33,822 nt of DNA from Patescibacteria group bacterium (GTDB lineage Bacteria > Patescibacteriota > Minisyncoccia > Minisyncoccales > JAHCRE01). A program made the position numbers and the translations under genes. The stretch spans positions 1-33,822 of the forward strand of contig JAHCRH010000007.1 of assembly GCA_020148025.1 (NCBI GenBank). Reading direction: 5' to 3'. This document shows positions 8,147-17,800 of this stretch, in pieces; the first letter of the stretch is position 1, and each line of letters begins with the position of its first letter. The notes below the pieces were generated by a model that was given only the letters and a program-made list of their open reading frames with translations, searched no databases and had not been told where the DNA came from.

Positions 8147-9667
8147 CTATTTTTTAAAATGAAAAGATATTACTTTTTTGTAGAGTTTTAAATATTTTTT
8201 AGCTGAGACTTCCCAGGAAAAATCAGCTCTCATTGCTCTTTTCGTTAGTCCGTGCCAGATTTTTTTGTGTTTGTAAGTTTCTAAAGCCCGGATTATTGCT
8301 CCAAAAAAAGCATAGGAGTTGAAATTTTCAAAAACAAAACCGTTCCCTGAATTCTTTTTTGGGTCAAAATCTTCAACTGTATCAGCCAATCCCCCAGTTT
8401 TTCTAACAATTGGTATGGCTCCATACCTCATCGCTTCCATTTGAGTAATGCCGCAGGGTTCAAATTTAGACGGCATTAAAAACAAATCACAACCCGCAAA
8501 AATATGTCTGGCTAAAGCTAAATCAAACATTAAATGGCAACCAACCTTTTTAGGAAATTTTTTATTCATCTCTTCGAAAAAACTTCGATATTTGGCTTCT
8601 CCCGCTCCGATGGTAACAAACTGAATATTAAATTCAGAAACTAAAGTTTCTAAAATCGGCATTAACAGGTCAATCCCCTTCTGCCCGCTTAATCTGCCCA
8701 CCATTCCCAAAACTGGAGTATCAGGGGATGGTTCTAGGTTGAATTCCTTTTGGAGATGAATTTTGTTCTCAATTCTTTTTTGAAGACTTGAAATATCAAA
8801 ATTGAAAGGGATTGATTTATCAGTGGCCGGATTTAGTTCCCGGTAGTCTAAACCGTTCAAAATTCCAAAAACTTTTGTCCTTACTTCTTTCAAAAGATCC
8901 TCTAATTTCTCGCCATACTCTTTGGTCAAAATCTCACTGGAGTAGGTTTCAGAAACAGTGTTGACAATGTCAGAATAAATAATTCCCCTTCTCATGAAAT
9001 TTTGTTTTAAAAGTTTTTCCGAAAAAAACGGGGCAATCTGCGATTTTCCATCATCAAAATCCAATTCTGAAACAAAACGGTGATCAAAAACTCCTTGATG
9101 AGAAAGGTTATGAATGGAAAAAACGGTCTTAATTTTACTTAAAACCGGATCTTTGTTATAGACAGTTTTTAAATAATTTGGGAGAGCGCCGGTATGCCAG
9201 TCGGCACAGTTTATAATATCAGGAACCCAATTAGACTGACGCAAGAATTCCAAGACTCCTCGGCTCAGAAGAGTAAAGCGAGTTGGGTCATCAGAATAAC
9301 CATAGACATTAGATCTTTTTTCATAATATTCCATATTCTCTAAAAAATAGACCGGAACATCAGGATTAGGAGGGAGATATCTTTTAACATTGCAAATCAA
9401 AAACTTTTTTTCCTCAGCTTCTCCACCGGTTGGAACTTTCAACCCTTCTAAAATCATTTCCAATTGATATTTTTTTTCATCAATTAAGGCATACTTTGGC
9501 ATAAAAATCCTTACATCTAATCCCATTTTCTTTAACGCCCGCGAGAGTGAAAAAATAACCATTCCTAATCCACCAATAGTAGCATAAGGATGAACTTCGG
9601 CGGCAACAAAAAGAACTTTTAAGGGTTTTTTAAAAAGTGGGAATTTTTTAGCAATTGAATCTGTCAT
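8147..9667 (-). CDS. Glycogen-synthase-like glycosyltransferase, GT5 family (copy 2)
   Basis: 506 residues, clearly homologous to copy 1: FVAAEVHPYATIGGLG at the N-terminus, DIINCADWHTGAL, NTVSETYSSEIL, GMVGRLSGQKGIDLL and the C-terminal SKFEPCGITQMEAMRYG plus RKTGGLADTV. It differs at the donor-binding KxGGL motif, which reads T30-I-G-G-L, followed by GM instead of AD/GD. In characterised GlgA enzymes that lysine contacts the ADP-glucose phosphates (family knowledge), so donor preference or activity may be changed. It is about 14 nt downstream of the DUF5652 gene and 8 nt upstream of the GH57 gene. I call it glgA-like without a symbol because two paralogues are present and the motif is altered. 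Confidence 0.85.
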   Translation of the reverse strand: MTDSIAKKFPLFKKPLKVLFVAAEVHPYATIGGLGMVIFSLSRALKKMGLDVRIFMPKYALIDEKKYQLEMILEGLKVPTGGEAEEKKFLICNVKRYLPPNPDVPVYFLENMEYYEKRSNVYGYSDDPTRFTLLSRGVLEFLRQSNWVPDIINCADWHTGALPNYLKTVYNKDPVLSKIKTVFSIHNLSHQGVFDHRFVSELDFDDGKSQIAPFFSEKLLKQNFMRRGIIYSDIVNTVSETYSSEILTKEYGEKLEDLLKEVRTKVFGILNGLDYRELNPATDKSIPFNFDISSLQKRIENKIHLQKEFNLEPSPDTPVLGMVGRLSGQKGIDLLMPILETLVSEFNIQFVTIGAGEAKYRSFFEEMNKKFPKKVGCHLMFDLALARHIFAGCDLFLMPSKFEPCGITQMEAMRYGAIPIVRKTGGLADTVEDFDPKKNSGNGFVFENFNSYAFFGAIIRALETYKHKKIWHGLTKRAMRADFSWEVSAKKYLKLYKKVISFHFKK

Positions 9668-9681
9668 AAATTTTCAAGTTT

Positions 9682-9894
9682 TTAGGTTTGACTAGGTTGA
9701 GTAATTTTTTTCCTTTTTGCAAAAAAGAAAATATAAGCAATTTCAAGAACGGCTAAGGTATTTAAAATCAACAAAGCAATAAACCACTTTTTATGGCCAT
9801 TTTTAGCTGCTTTCCATAAAGCCACTCCTTTCCAGGGTAAAACCCAAAGAATTATAAGAATAAGAATTTTAGGATCAATTACAAAGTCTGTCAT
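9682..9894 (-). CDS. DUF5652 small membrane protein
   Basis: 70 residues with two hydrophobic helices (ILILIILWVLPWKGVALW and WFIALLILNTLAVLEIAYIFFF) separated by a short basic turn, AAKNGHKKW. The pattern W-K-x-x-A-L-W-x-A-A-x-x-x-x-x-x-W-F matches the DUF5652 family, which is common in CPR genomes and has no known function. The tail RKKITQPSQT is basic and polar. It lies 13 nt after the NUDIX gene and 14 nt before the second glycogen synthase, on the same strand. Confidence 0.75.
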   Translation of the reverse strand: MTDFVIDPKILILIILWVLPWKGVALWKAAKNGHKKWFIALLILNTLAVLEIAYIFFFAKRKKITQPSQT

Positions 9895-9907
9895 AGTTTT
9901 AAATTTC

Positions 9908-10381
9908 TCAATTTTCTTCTTTTATTATTTGGTCAACCATTTTAATTTCTTCAATTAATCCTTCAACCAAATCATAATTTTTTGCCTCTTCATAAGTAAC
10001 CCAACTATAATTTATATTATCTTTGTCTAACTTCACCGAACCTGCTTTCAAATCACAATAGAAACTTAAAATCACGGTTGGGATTCCATCGGGACGAATA
10101 AAAGTCATATCACAAAGATATTTTAATTTTCCAACCTCTAGGCCTGTCTCTTCTTTTATCTCTCTCCTTAAAGAATTTTCGATTGCAAAATACCAATGCT
10201 CAGAAGTCGTCTTTGGTAAATTAATGTAATCTGAAACTTCTAATCCTCCACCGGGAACCGTCCATTTTCCTGGGAATGCCTTTTTATTCAGGCTGCGCTG
10301 TAATAATAAATATTTACCGTTTTTATGAACAATGGCCGTGGAAACAACCCGATGAAGATCTTTATTTGGAATTTTTGTCAT
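9908..10381 (-). CDS. NUDIX hydrolase
   Basis: 157 residues from the ATG at 10381. The longer ORF in the track starts inside tRNA-Ser and is rejected. The NUDIX fold is indicated by VVSTAIVHKNGKYLLLQRS, FPGKWTVPGGGLE and REIKEETGLEVG. The Nudix box is split: about 14 extra residues (roughly SDYINLPKTTSEHWY) lie between the GG and the REIKEE helix. I believe this variant is found in other bacterial GDP-mannose/NTP-type NUDIX proteins, but I cannot name the substrate. Its start codon is only 5 nt after the 3' end of tRNA-Ser, so tRNA 3' processing would leave an almost leaderless mRNA. Confidence 0.85.
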   Translation of the reverse strand: MTKIPNKDLHRVVSTAIVHKNGKYLLLQRSLNKKAFPGKWTVPGGGLEVSDYINLPKTTSEHWYFAIENSLRREIKEETGLEVGKLKYLCDMTFIRPDGIPTVILSFYCDLKAGSVKLDKDNINYSWVTYEEAKNYDLVEGLIEEIKMVDQIIKEEN

Positions 10382-10386
10382 GGATG

Positions 10387-10473
10387 CGGAAGGGGTGGGA
10401 TTCGAACCCACGGTACTCTTTCGAGTACACTTGCTCTCCAGGCAAGCCGATTAAACCACTCTCGAACCCTTCC
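10387..10473 (-). tRNA. tRNA-Ser (GGA anticodon)
   Basis: Read on the minus strand: acceptor GGAAGGG/CCCTTCC with discriminator G, anticodon stem CTTGC/GCAAG with loop CTGGAGA (anticodon GGA), a long variable arm (GTACTC gaaa GAGTAC) as expected for serine tRNA, and a T loop TTCGAAT. CCA is not encoded. The stop codon of the zinc-ribbon gene abuts its 5' end exactly, and the NUDIX ATG follows after 5 nt. Confidence 0.96.
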
Positions 10474-11004
10474 TTATTTGGGTAAACCTGAAATTATTTT
10501 AACAATATTTGGGTACTGAGCAGTAAGTTTATAATTTAAAACTTTTAAAATGGTTAGGAAATCTAAAATTTCTTCTCTTAGGGTCTCTGAGCCAATAAAG
10601 ATTTCAGCCGCCTCTTCAAGTAAATTCTTAGCATAATTATTTAAAATTTCGAAATCGGCTTTTCCTCTCAGATATTCAACTATTCTTTTGAACTCCTCTC
10701 TATCTAACCAAATCCCCCGACACAAACTACAAAAATCAACGATCACTCGAGAATCACCATAATAAACCTCATAAAGAGGGAGTCTACAGAAAGGACAGAG
10801 TCGCTCTCCAAGATAAATTTTAAATCTCTTTCTATCTTTCCATAAATCAACATCTAACCATCTTAAATTTTCATCCTTTTCATCTTTGGCTAATCTTAAT
10901 TCATCTTCCTCAAACCAAAGGCCAAGACAATTTGGACAATAGTCAATCTCAACATTATAAAAAATAGACTTTTCCAATGTTTTTTTGCAAATAGGACACT
11001 TCAT
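10474..11004 (-). CDS. Double zinc-ribbon protein (zf-TFIIB family)
   Basis: 176 residues from the ATG at 11004 (MKCPICKK); the track start 30 nt upstream falls in an AT-rich repeat and gives a non-conserved tail. Two copies of the zf-TFIIB-type ribbon are visible: CPIC ... YCPNCLGLWFEEDEL and LCPFC ... FCSLCRGIWLDREEF. The ribbon pattern C-x2-C...C-x2-C-x-G-x-W-x-D-x-x-E is typical of this family. The C-terminal ~60 residues are helical with no identifiable domain. The role is unknown; nucleic acid or protein binding is possible. Its TAA ends at the base before tRNA-Ser. Confidence 0.8.
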   Translation of the reverse strand: MKCPICKKTLEKSIFYNVEIDYCPNCLGLWFEEDELRLAKDEKDENLRWLDVDLWKDRKRFKIYLGERLCPFCRLPLYEVYYGDSRVIVDFCSLCRGIWLDREEFKRIVEYLRGKADFEILNNYAKNLLEEAAEIFIGSETLREEILDFLTILKVLNYKLTAQYPNIVKIISGLPK

Positions 11005-11036
11005 AATTAGTAATTTGCAAATTTGCAAATTCAAAA
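11005..11036. repeat. Short period-8 AT-rich tandem array
   Basis: Between htpX and the zinc-ribbon gene, about four 8-bp units are visible; two are identical (ATTTGCAA) and the flanking ones are degenerate. The array fills the whole 32-nt gap. Confidence 0.55.
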
Positions 11037-11930
11037 TTAAACTTTCATTCCCCTCAGCGCCTTAATTCTATCCCCTGGCGGAGGATGCGTCATGAACAAA
11101 CGGTGAAGCCAGGATTTTCTTTCTCGGCCACGAAAGGGATTAACAATATATAAGTGGGAAGTGGCATCGTTGGCCACCCTTAACGGTGTTTGATCTTTTG
11201 AAATTTTCTCCAAAGCCCTGGTCAACCCTTCAGGATATCTGGTCAAAAGGATCCCGGAAGCATCAGCTAAAAATTCTCTTTTTCTGGAAATAGCCAGTCT
11301 TATCAAGGTAGCGAATAAAGGAGCAAAAATTGCCAAAATTAGGGCAATCAATCCCATGATTGAGCCTTTTTCTCTTCGGCGTCGAGAACCACTTTCCCAA
11401 AAAGAAATTCGAAAGAAAAAGTCAGTCATTAAAACGACCATTCCAACTAAAACTACAATTGCCGTTGCCAGCAGTATATCTCGGTTTCCAATATGAGCCA
11501 ATTCATGAGAAATCACTCCTTCCAATTCCGCTCTCTCTAACTTATCAATTAATCCTTGAGTAACAGCAATTACTGCTCTTTTTGGATCTCTACCGGTAGC
11601 AAAGGCATTTGGCTGTTGTTCATTGATAATGTAAATTTTAGGCAATGGTAAGCCAGCTGTAATACAAAGATTTTCAACAATTCGATATAATTCAGGATTA
11701 TCTCTTTTCTCAATTTTTTTAGCCTTTGTCATTGCCAGAACAATCTTGTCAGAATACCAATAAGCGAAAAAGTTCATTAAAATGCTAAAAATTAGAGCAA
11801 TCCAGAAAATTCCCCAATTTTGAAGGGAATAAGAGATAATCCAGCCGAGGAAGATAATAAAACAAAAAAAGAAAATTAAGTAAAGCCAGGTCTTCCGGAT
11901 ATTTGATTCGGCTAGAGTATAAAGAGTCAT
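11037..11930 (-). CDS. htpX: Membrane zinc metalloprotease HtpX (M48)
   Basis: 297 residues. Two N-terminal transmembrane helices (about residues 15-35 and 39-58) precede the protease domain with the HExxH motif (H142-E-L-A-H146) in VISHELAHIGNRD; a further hydrophobic pair lies at about 153-170 and 190-212, followed by the third zinc ligand in KREFLADA. HtpX family members degrade damaged membrane proteins with the active site facing the cytoplasm. It starts 4 nt after lemA, and lemA-htpX is a widely conserved pair. The C-terminal THPPPGDRIKALRG motif is typical. Confidence 0.95.
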   Translation of the reverse strand: MTLYTLAESNIRKTWLYLIFFFCFIIFLGWIISYSLQNWGIFWIALIFSILMNFFAYWYSDKIVLAMTKAKKIEKRDNPELYRIVENLCITAGLPLPKIYIINEQQPNAFATGRDPKRAVIAVTQGLIDKLERAELEGVISHELAHIGNRDILLATAIVVLVGMVVLMTDFFFRISFWESGSRRRREKGSIMGLIALILAIFAPLFATLIRLAISRKREFLADASGILLTRYPEGLTRALEKISKDQTPLRVANDATSHLYIVNPFRGRERKSWLHRLFMTHPPPGDRIKALRGMKV

Positions 11931-11934
11931 ATCT

Positions 11935-12477
11935 CTAAAATTTTACTTTTACTGGTTCTCTGGCTATCCCTTCTATTTCAAAGAAATCTCTTTTTTCAAA
12001 ACGGAAAATTTGAGCAATAATATTTACCGGAAAACTCTCTATCTTAATATTTAAATCTCTAACATTTCCGTTGTAAAATCTTCTGGCTGCCTGAATTTTA
12101 TCTTCAGTATCTCTTAACTCTCTTTGTAATTCCAAGAAGTTTTCCGAAGCTCTTAATTTGGGATAATTCTCAGCCACCGCAAAAAGAGTTTTTAAAGTTC
12201 CAGAAAGAAAATTTTCTGCTTCTGAATGCTCCTTCATTGTCTTAGCTCCCATTGCTCTTGTTCTAGCTTCAGTTACTTTTTCAAACACCCCTTTTTCATG
12301 GCTAGCGTAACCTTTTACTGTTTCAACCAAATTGGGAATTAAATCATATCTTCTTCTTAACTGAACGTCAATATCTGCCCAGGCCTCTTTAGCCCGATTT
12401 TTGAGAGTAATTAAACGATTATAGGTGAAAATCAGCCATAAAATAATGATAGCTAGAATAATCCAAAGGATGGTCAT
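11935..12477 (-). CDS. lemA: LemA family membrane protein
   Basis: 180 residues. One N-terminal transmembrane helix (ILWIILAIIILWLIFTY) is followed by the conserved LemA core: NRLITLKNRAKEAWADIDVQLRRRYDLIPNLVETVKGYASHEKGVFEKVTEAR. A long helical region with ENYPKLRASENFLELQRELRDTEDKIQAARRFYN then leads to VNIIAQIFRF. The molecular function is not established; the gene commonly sits beside htpX, as here (4-nt gap). No SD is visible upstream. Confidence 0.95.
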   Translation of the reverse strand: MTILWIILAIIILWLIFTYNRLITLKNRAKEAWADIDVQLRRRYDLIPNLVETVKGYASHEKGVFEKVTEARTRAMGAKTMKEHSEAENFLSGTLKTLFAVAENYPKLRASENFLELQRELRDTEDKIQAARRFYNGNVRDLNIKIESFPVNIIAQIFRFEKRDFFEIEGIAREPVKVKF

Positions 12478-12494
12478 AAATTTTTAAACAAAGA

Positions 12495-12539
12495 CATTAA
12501 AGAAGACTTTTAATCTTTTTAAAAATCTTCTATTTAATG
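12495..12539 (-). terminator. Possible terminator hairpin after groEL
   Basis: A long imperfect hairpin between groEL and lemA: CATTAAA pairs with TTTAATG and GAAGA with TCTTC, with an AT-rich inner part. On the minus strand it is followed by a T-rich but interrupted tract, so termination is plausible and not certain. Confidence 0.4.
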
Positions 12540-12576
12540 AATTGTTAATTATTATTAATGTTTTGAGTATTGTTTA

Positions 12577-14436
<1,860 letters not shown>

Positions 14437-14442
14437 AAACGA

Positions 14443-14733
14443 TTATTTTAAAATTGCTAATATATCCTCTTCTTTGGCGATAAGGTACTCTTTATCATTA
14501 ATTTTGATTTCTGTTGGTCCATATTTAGTAAAAAGAACAATATCTCCTTTTTTTACTTCCAAAGGAATAATTTTGCCCGAGGAGGTCTTTTTGCCCGGTC
14601 CTACAGCAATCACCTTTCCTTGTTCTGGTTTTTCTTTCTCAGCCGTTTCTGGAAGTAAAATCCCAGTTTTAGTTCTCTCCTCTTGCTTCATTGGTTCAAT
14701 AAGAATGTGATTAGACAAAGGTTTTATTTTCAT
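14443..14733 (-). CDS. groS: Co-chaperonin GroES
   Basis: 96 residues, normal length. Typical strands KIKPLSNHILIEPMKQEERTKTGILLPET (the mobile loop is EERTKTGILLP), GKVIAVGPGKK and KKGDIVLFTKYGPTEIKINDKEYLIAKEEDILAIL are all visible. GroES caps the GroEL ring in the cytoplasm. It is the first gene of the operon. Upstream lie a CIRCE-like operator and a TTGACA/TAAAAT promoter. There is no SD before the ATG. Confidence 0.97.
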   Translation of the reverse strand: MKIKPLSNHILIEPMKQEERTKTGILLPETAEKEKPEQGKVIAVGPGKKTSSGKIIPLEVKKGDIVLFTKYGPTEIKINDKEYLIAKEEDILAILK

Positions 14734-14756
14734 ATATTTTGTTTTTATAAACTATG

Positions 14757-14783
14757 TTAGCAGTTTTGACCTTTGATTGCTAA
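14757..14783. promoter_or_regulatory. CIRCE operator (HrcA-binding site) of groES-groEL
   Basis: TTAGCAGTT-N9-GATTGCTAA against the consensus TTAGCACTC-N9-GAGTGCTAA: 7/9 and 8/9 matches with the exact 9-nt spacer. It lies in the leader of the groES transcript just downstream of the predicted transcription start, the classical position. HrcA itself is not encoded in the window. Confidence 0.82.
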
Positions 14784-14795
14784 TTCTATATTTAG

Positions 14796-14823
14796 ATTTT
14801 AGAAAATATAAAGCATTTGTCAA
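14796..14823 (-). promoter_or_regulatory. Promoter of groES-groEL
   Basis: On the minus strand a perfect -35 TTGACA (14818-14823) is followed after 16 nt by -10 TAAAAT (14796-14801). The start would be near 14789, giving a ~56-nt leader that contains the CIRCE operator. Confidence 0.7.
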
Positions 14824-14878
14824 GCTATTAAAACTTTTTAGATGTTTGACATCAACAACCATTATTATTTGAGCGAAA

Positions 14879-17800
14879 TCAAAGAACCTTACCAGCGAAG
14901 ACTTTTCTCAGATATTTACCAGTGTAAGATTTGCGGTTTTCAGCTATCTCAGGGGGAGCACCCTCAGCTATAATTTGCCCCCCTTCGTCTCCTCCTTCTG
15001 GTCCCAAATCTATAATCCAATCTGCGTTACGAATAATGGAGAGATTATGTTCAGTAACCAATATCGTATTTCCTTTATCTACCAGACTTTTTAAAACAAA
15101 AATCAATTTTTTAATGTCATCTAAATGAAGACCAGTGGTTGGTTCATCTAAAATATAGAGAGTCTTTCCAGTGGCTTTTTTTGAAAGTTCAGTGGCTAAT
15201 TTTACTCTCTGGGCCTCGCCTCCGGACAAAGAAGGAGCCGGCTGGCCTAATTGAATATAACCCAAACCGACATCATATAAAGTTTTCAATTTATGATAGA
15301 TACTGGGAATGTTTTTGAAAAAATTTAGGGCTTCCTCAACTGTCATTTCTAAAACTTCAGCAATATTTTTTCCTTTATATTCAATATTTAGCGTTTCCTT
15401 GTTGAATCTTTTTCCTTTACATTCTTGACATTCAATATAAATATCAGGTAAAAAATACATTTCAATTTTGATCTGGCCCTGACCCTGACAGACTTCGCAT
15501 CTTCCTCCTTTAACATTGAAACTAAAACGCCCTGGTCGATACCCTCTGATTCTGGCTTCTCTGGTTTTTGAAAAAAGATCTCTGATATAAGAAAAAACTC
15601 CGGTATAGGTTGCCGGATTTGATCTGGGGGTCCTGCCAATTGGAGACTGATCTACTAAAACCACTTTATCCAAAAATTCTGTTCCAATTAATTCTTTAAA
15701 TCTTCCTGGCTCCTCTTTAGCTTTATAAAATTTTCTCATCAGGGCCTTGGCTAAAATATCATTCATTAGAGAACTCTTGCCTGATCCCGAAACCCCAGTA
15801 ATACAAACGAATTTCCCTAAAGGAATTTTAACATCAATGTTTTTAAGGTTGTGCTCGGCTGCTTTTTTAATTATTAAATGATTATTCTCTGTTGCTTGCC
15901 CGCCTGCTCGCCTCGCTGAAGCTCCGGCGGAGCGGGCCGGCGAGGCAGGTCGCTTGTCGCTTGTCGCTTTAATCTCAACTTTTTTTCTCCCTGACAAATA
16001 ATCTCCAGTAAGGGTTTTAGCTTTCAACAATTGTTTTGGTGTTCCTTCAAATATGATTTTACCACCATGTTTTCCTGCTCCTGGCCCAATATCGATTACC
16101 CAATCTGCAGCAAAAATTGTTTGGGGGTCATGCTCACACAAAATTACTGTGTTTCCCAAATCTCTCAATTTTTTCAAGGCTCCAATCAACCTTTCTTGAT
16201 CTCTAAGATGAAGGCCAATTGAAGGTTCGTCTAAAATGTACAAAACTCCAGTTAATTGAGAACCTAACTGAGTAGCCAATCTTATTCTCTGCTCTTCTCC
16301 AGCCGATAAAGTTTCAGCCTTTCGATTTAAAGTTAAATAATCCAAACCAACATCAATTAGAAATTGGAGTCTTTTAATAATTTCCTTAACAATTGGTTGG
16401 GCAATCCCGCGCTCATTGGGGTTTAGGGTATAGGGTTTAGGGTATAGTAATTTTTCGAAAAGTTTTTTTATTTTTCCTATTGAAGTTTTAACGATTTCAT
16501 TTATTGATTTTTTGGCCACAGTCACTGCTAAGGCTTCAGGTTTTAACCTTCTTCCCTGGCAGTCTTCACACTTCTTTTTTATCATATATTGCTCAATTTC
16601 CTTGCGGGTATATTCTGAATCAGTCTCTTGATATCTTCTTTGGAGATAAGGAATAACCCCCTCATATTTAGATATTAGATGTTGGATGTTAGATGTTAGG
16701 TGTTTAGAGTTAGGTATTGGGGGCTTTTCTCCATAGAGGATTAAGTTAATATTTTTTTGAGAAAGTTCTTTAATCGGAACATCTAAAGAAAAAATATATT
16801 GCTCAGATAACTCAGAAAGTTGCCACCAAAAATAACTTTGTCTTCCTAATTTATGGGAAGCTCTCATCCAGGGCCGAATTGCCCCCTCAGCTATTGATAA
16901 ATTTGGATTGGGAATGACAAGAGATTGGGCAACTTCCAGTTTTTCTCCAAGTCCCTGGCAGGCTGGGCAAGCTCCGTAAGGAGAATTAAACGAAAAAAGT
17001 CGAGGCTCCAATTCTGGAAGGGAAATTCCACATTCCTCGCAGGCAAAGTGCTCACTGAATATTATGTCTTTTGACTTTTGACTTTTGCTTGCCCGCCGAA
17101 GCCTTGGCGAAGGCGAGACTTTTGACCCCGCACCAGAAAGTCTGTTTCGGTTCGGGGCATGCTTTAAACTTGCGATAACAACTCCTTTTCCTAATTTTAA
17201 TGCTGTTTCTAAAGAATCAACTAATCTCGATCTATCCAAATCTTTATCGATTATTAATCTATCAACAACCACCTCAATATTGTGTTTTTTCTTTCGATCT
17301 AATTTCAGCTCCAGAGCTCCTTCAATCCGGTGTAAAATTCCATCAACTCTTATCCGGATAAATCCCGACCTCTGGATTTCCTCTATTAAGCCCCGGTGCT
17401 CTCCCTTTCGACCCCTAACAACTGGACCCAAAATCAAAATCTCAGTTCTTTTCGGCCCGCCTCGGCGAAGACAGCGAGTCGAGGCAGGCAATTCCAGAAT
17501 TTGTTCAACTATTTGATCAATGGTCTGACGGCTAACTGATTTTTTACATTTTGGACAATGGGGTTTGCCTATTCGGGCAAATAAAAGGCGGAGGTAGTCG
17601 TATATCTCCGTAATTGTTCCAACAGTAGAACGAGGATTATGAGCTGCTTTTCTTTGATCAATTGAGATGGCAGGAGATATTCCTTCAATTTTATCAACTT
17701 CTGGTTTATCCATCACTCCTAAAAATTGTCGGGCATAAGCTGATAAACTCTCAACATATCTTCTTTGGCCTTCAGCATAAAGAGTGTCAAAAGCCAAAGA

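Noticed and set aside
10382-10411. N-terminal extension of the NUDIX ORF (MGSNPTPSAS)
   Set aside because: It lies within tRNA-Ser; the ATG at 10381 is the sensible start.
10276-10519. Plus-strand ORFs across tRNA-Ser (for example WDSNPRYSFEYTCSPGKP)
   Set aside because: These are the well-known spurious translations of antisense tRNA sequence.
16419-16446. Telomere-like GGGTTTA repeat indicating a linear end or eukaryotic DNA
   Set aside because: Only four units, inside an intact bacterial uvrA frame, and one of several arrays with different units; similarity to plant telomere repeats is coincidental.
17085-17516. 143-aa plus-strand ORF opposite uvrA
   Set aside because: A shadow frame kept open by GC-rich palindromes and uvrA codon use; no domain is recognisable.
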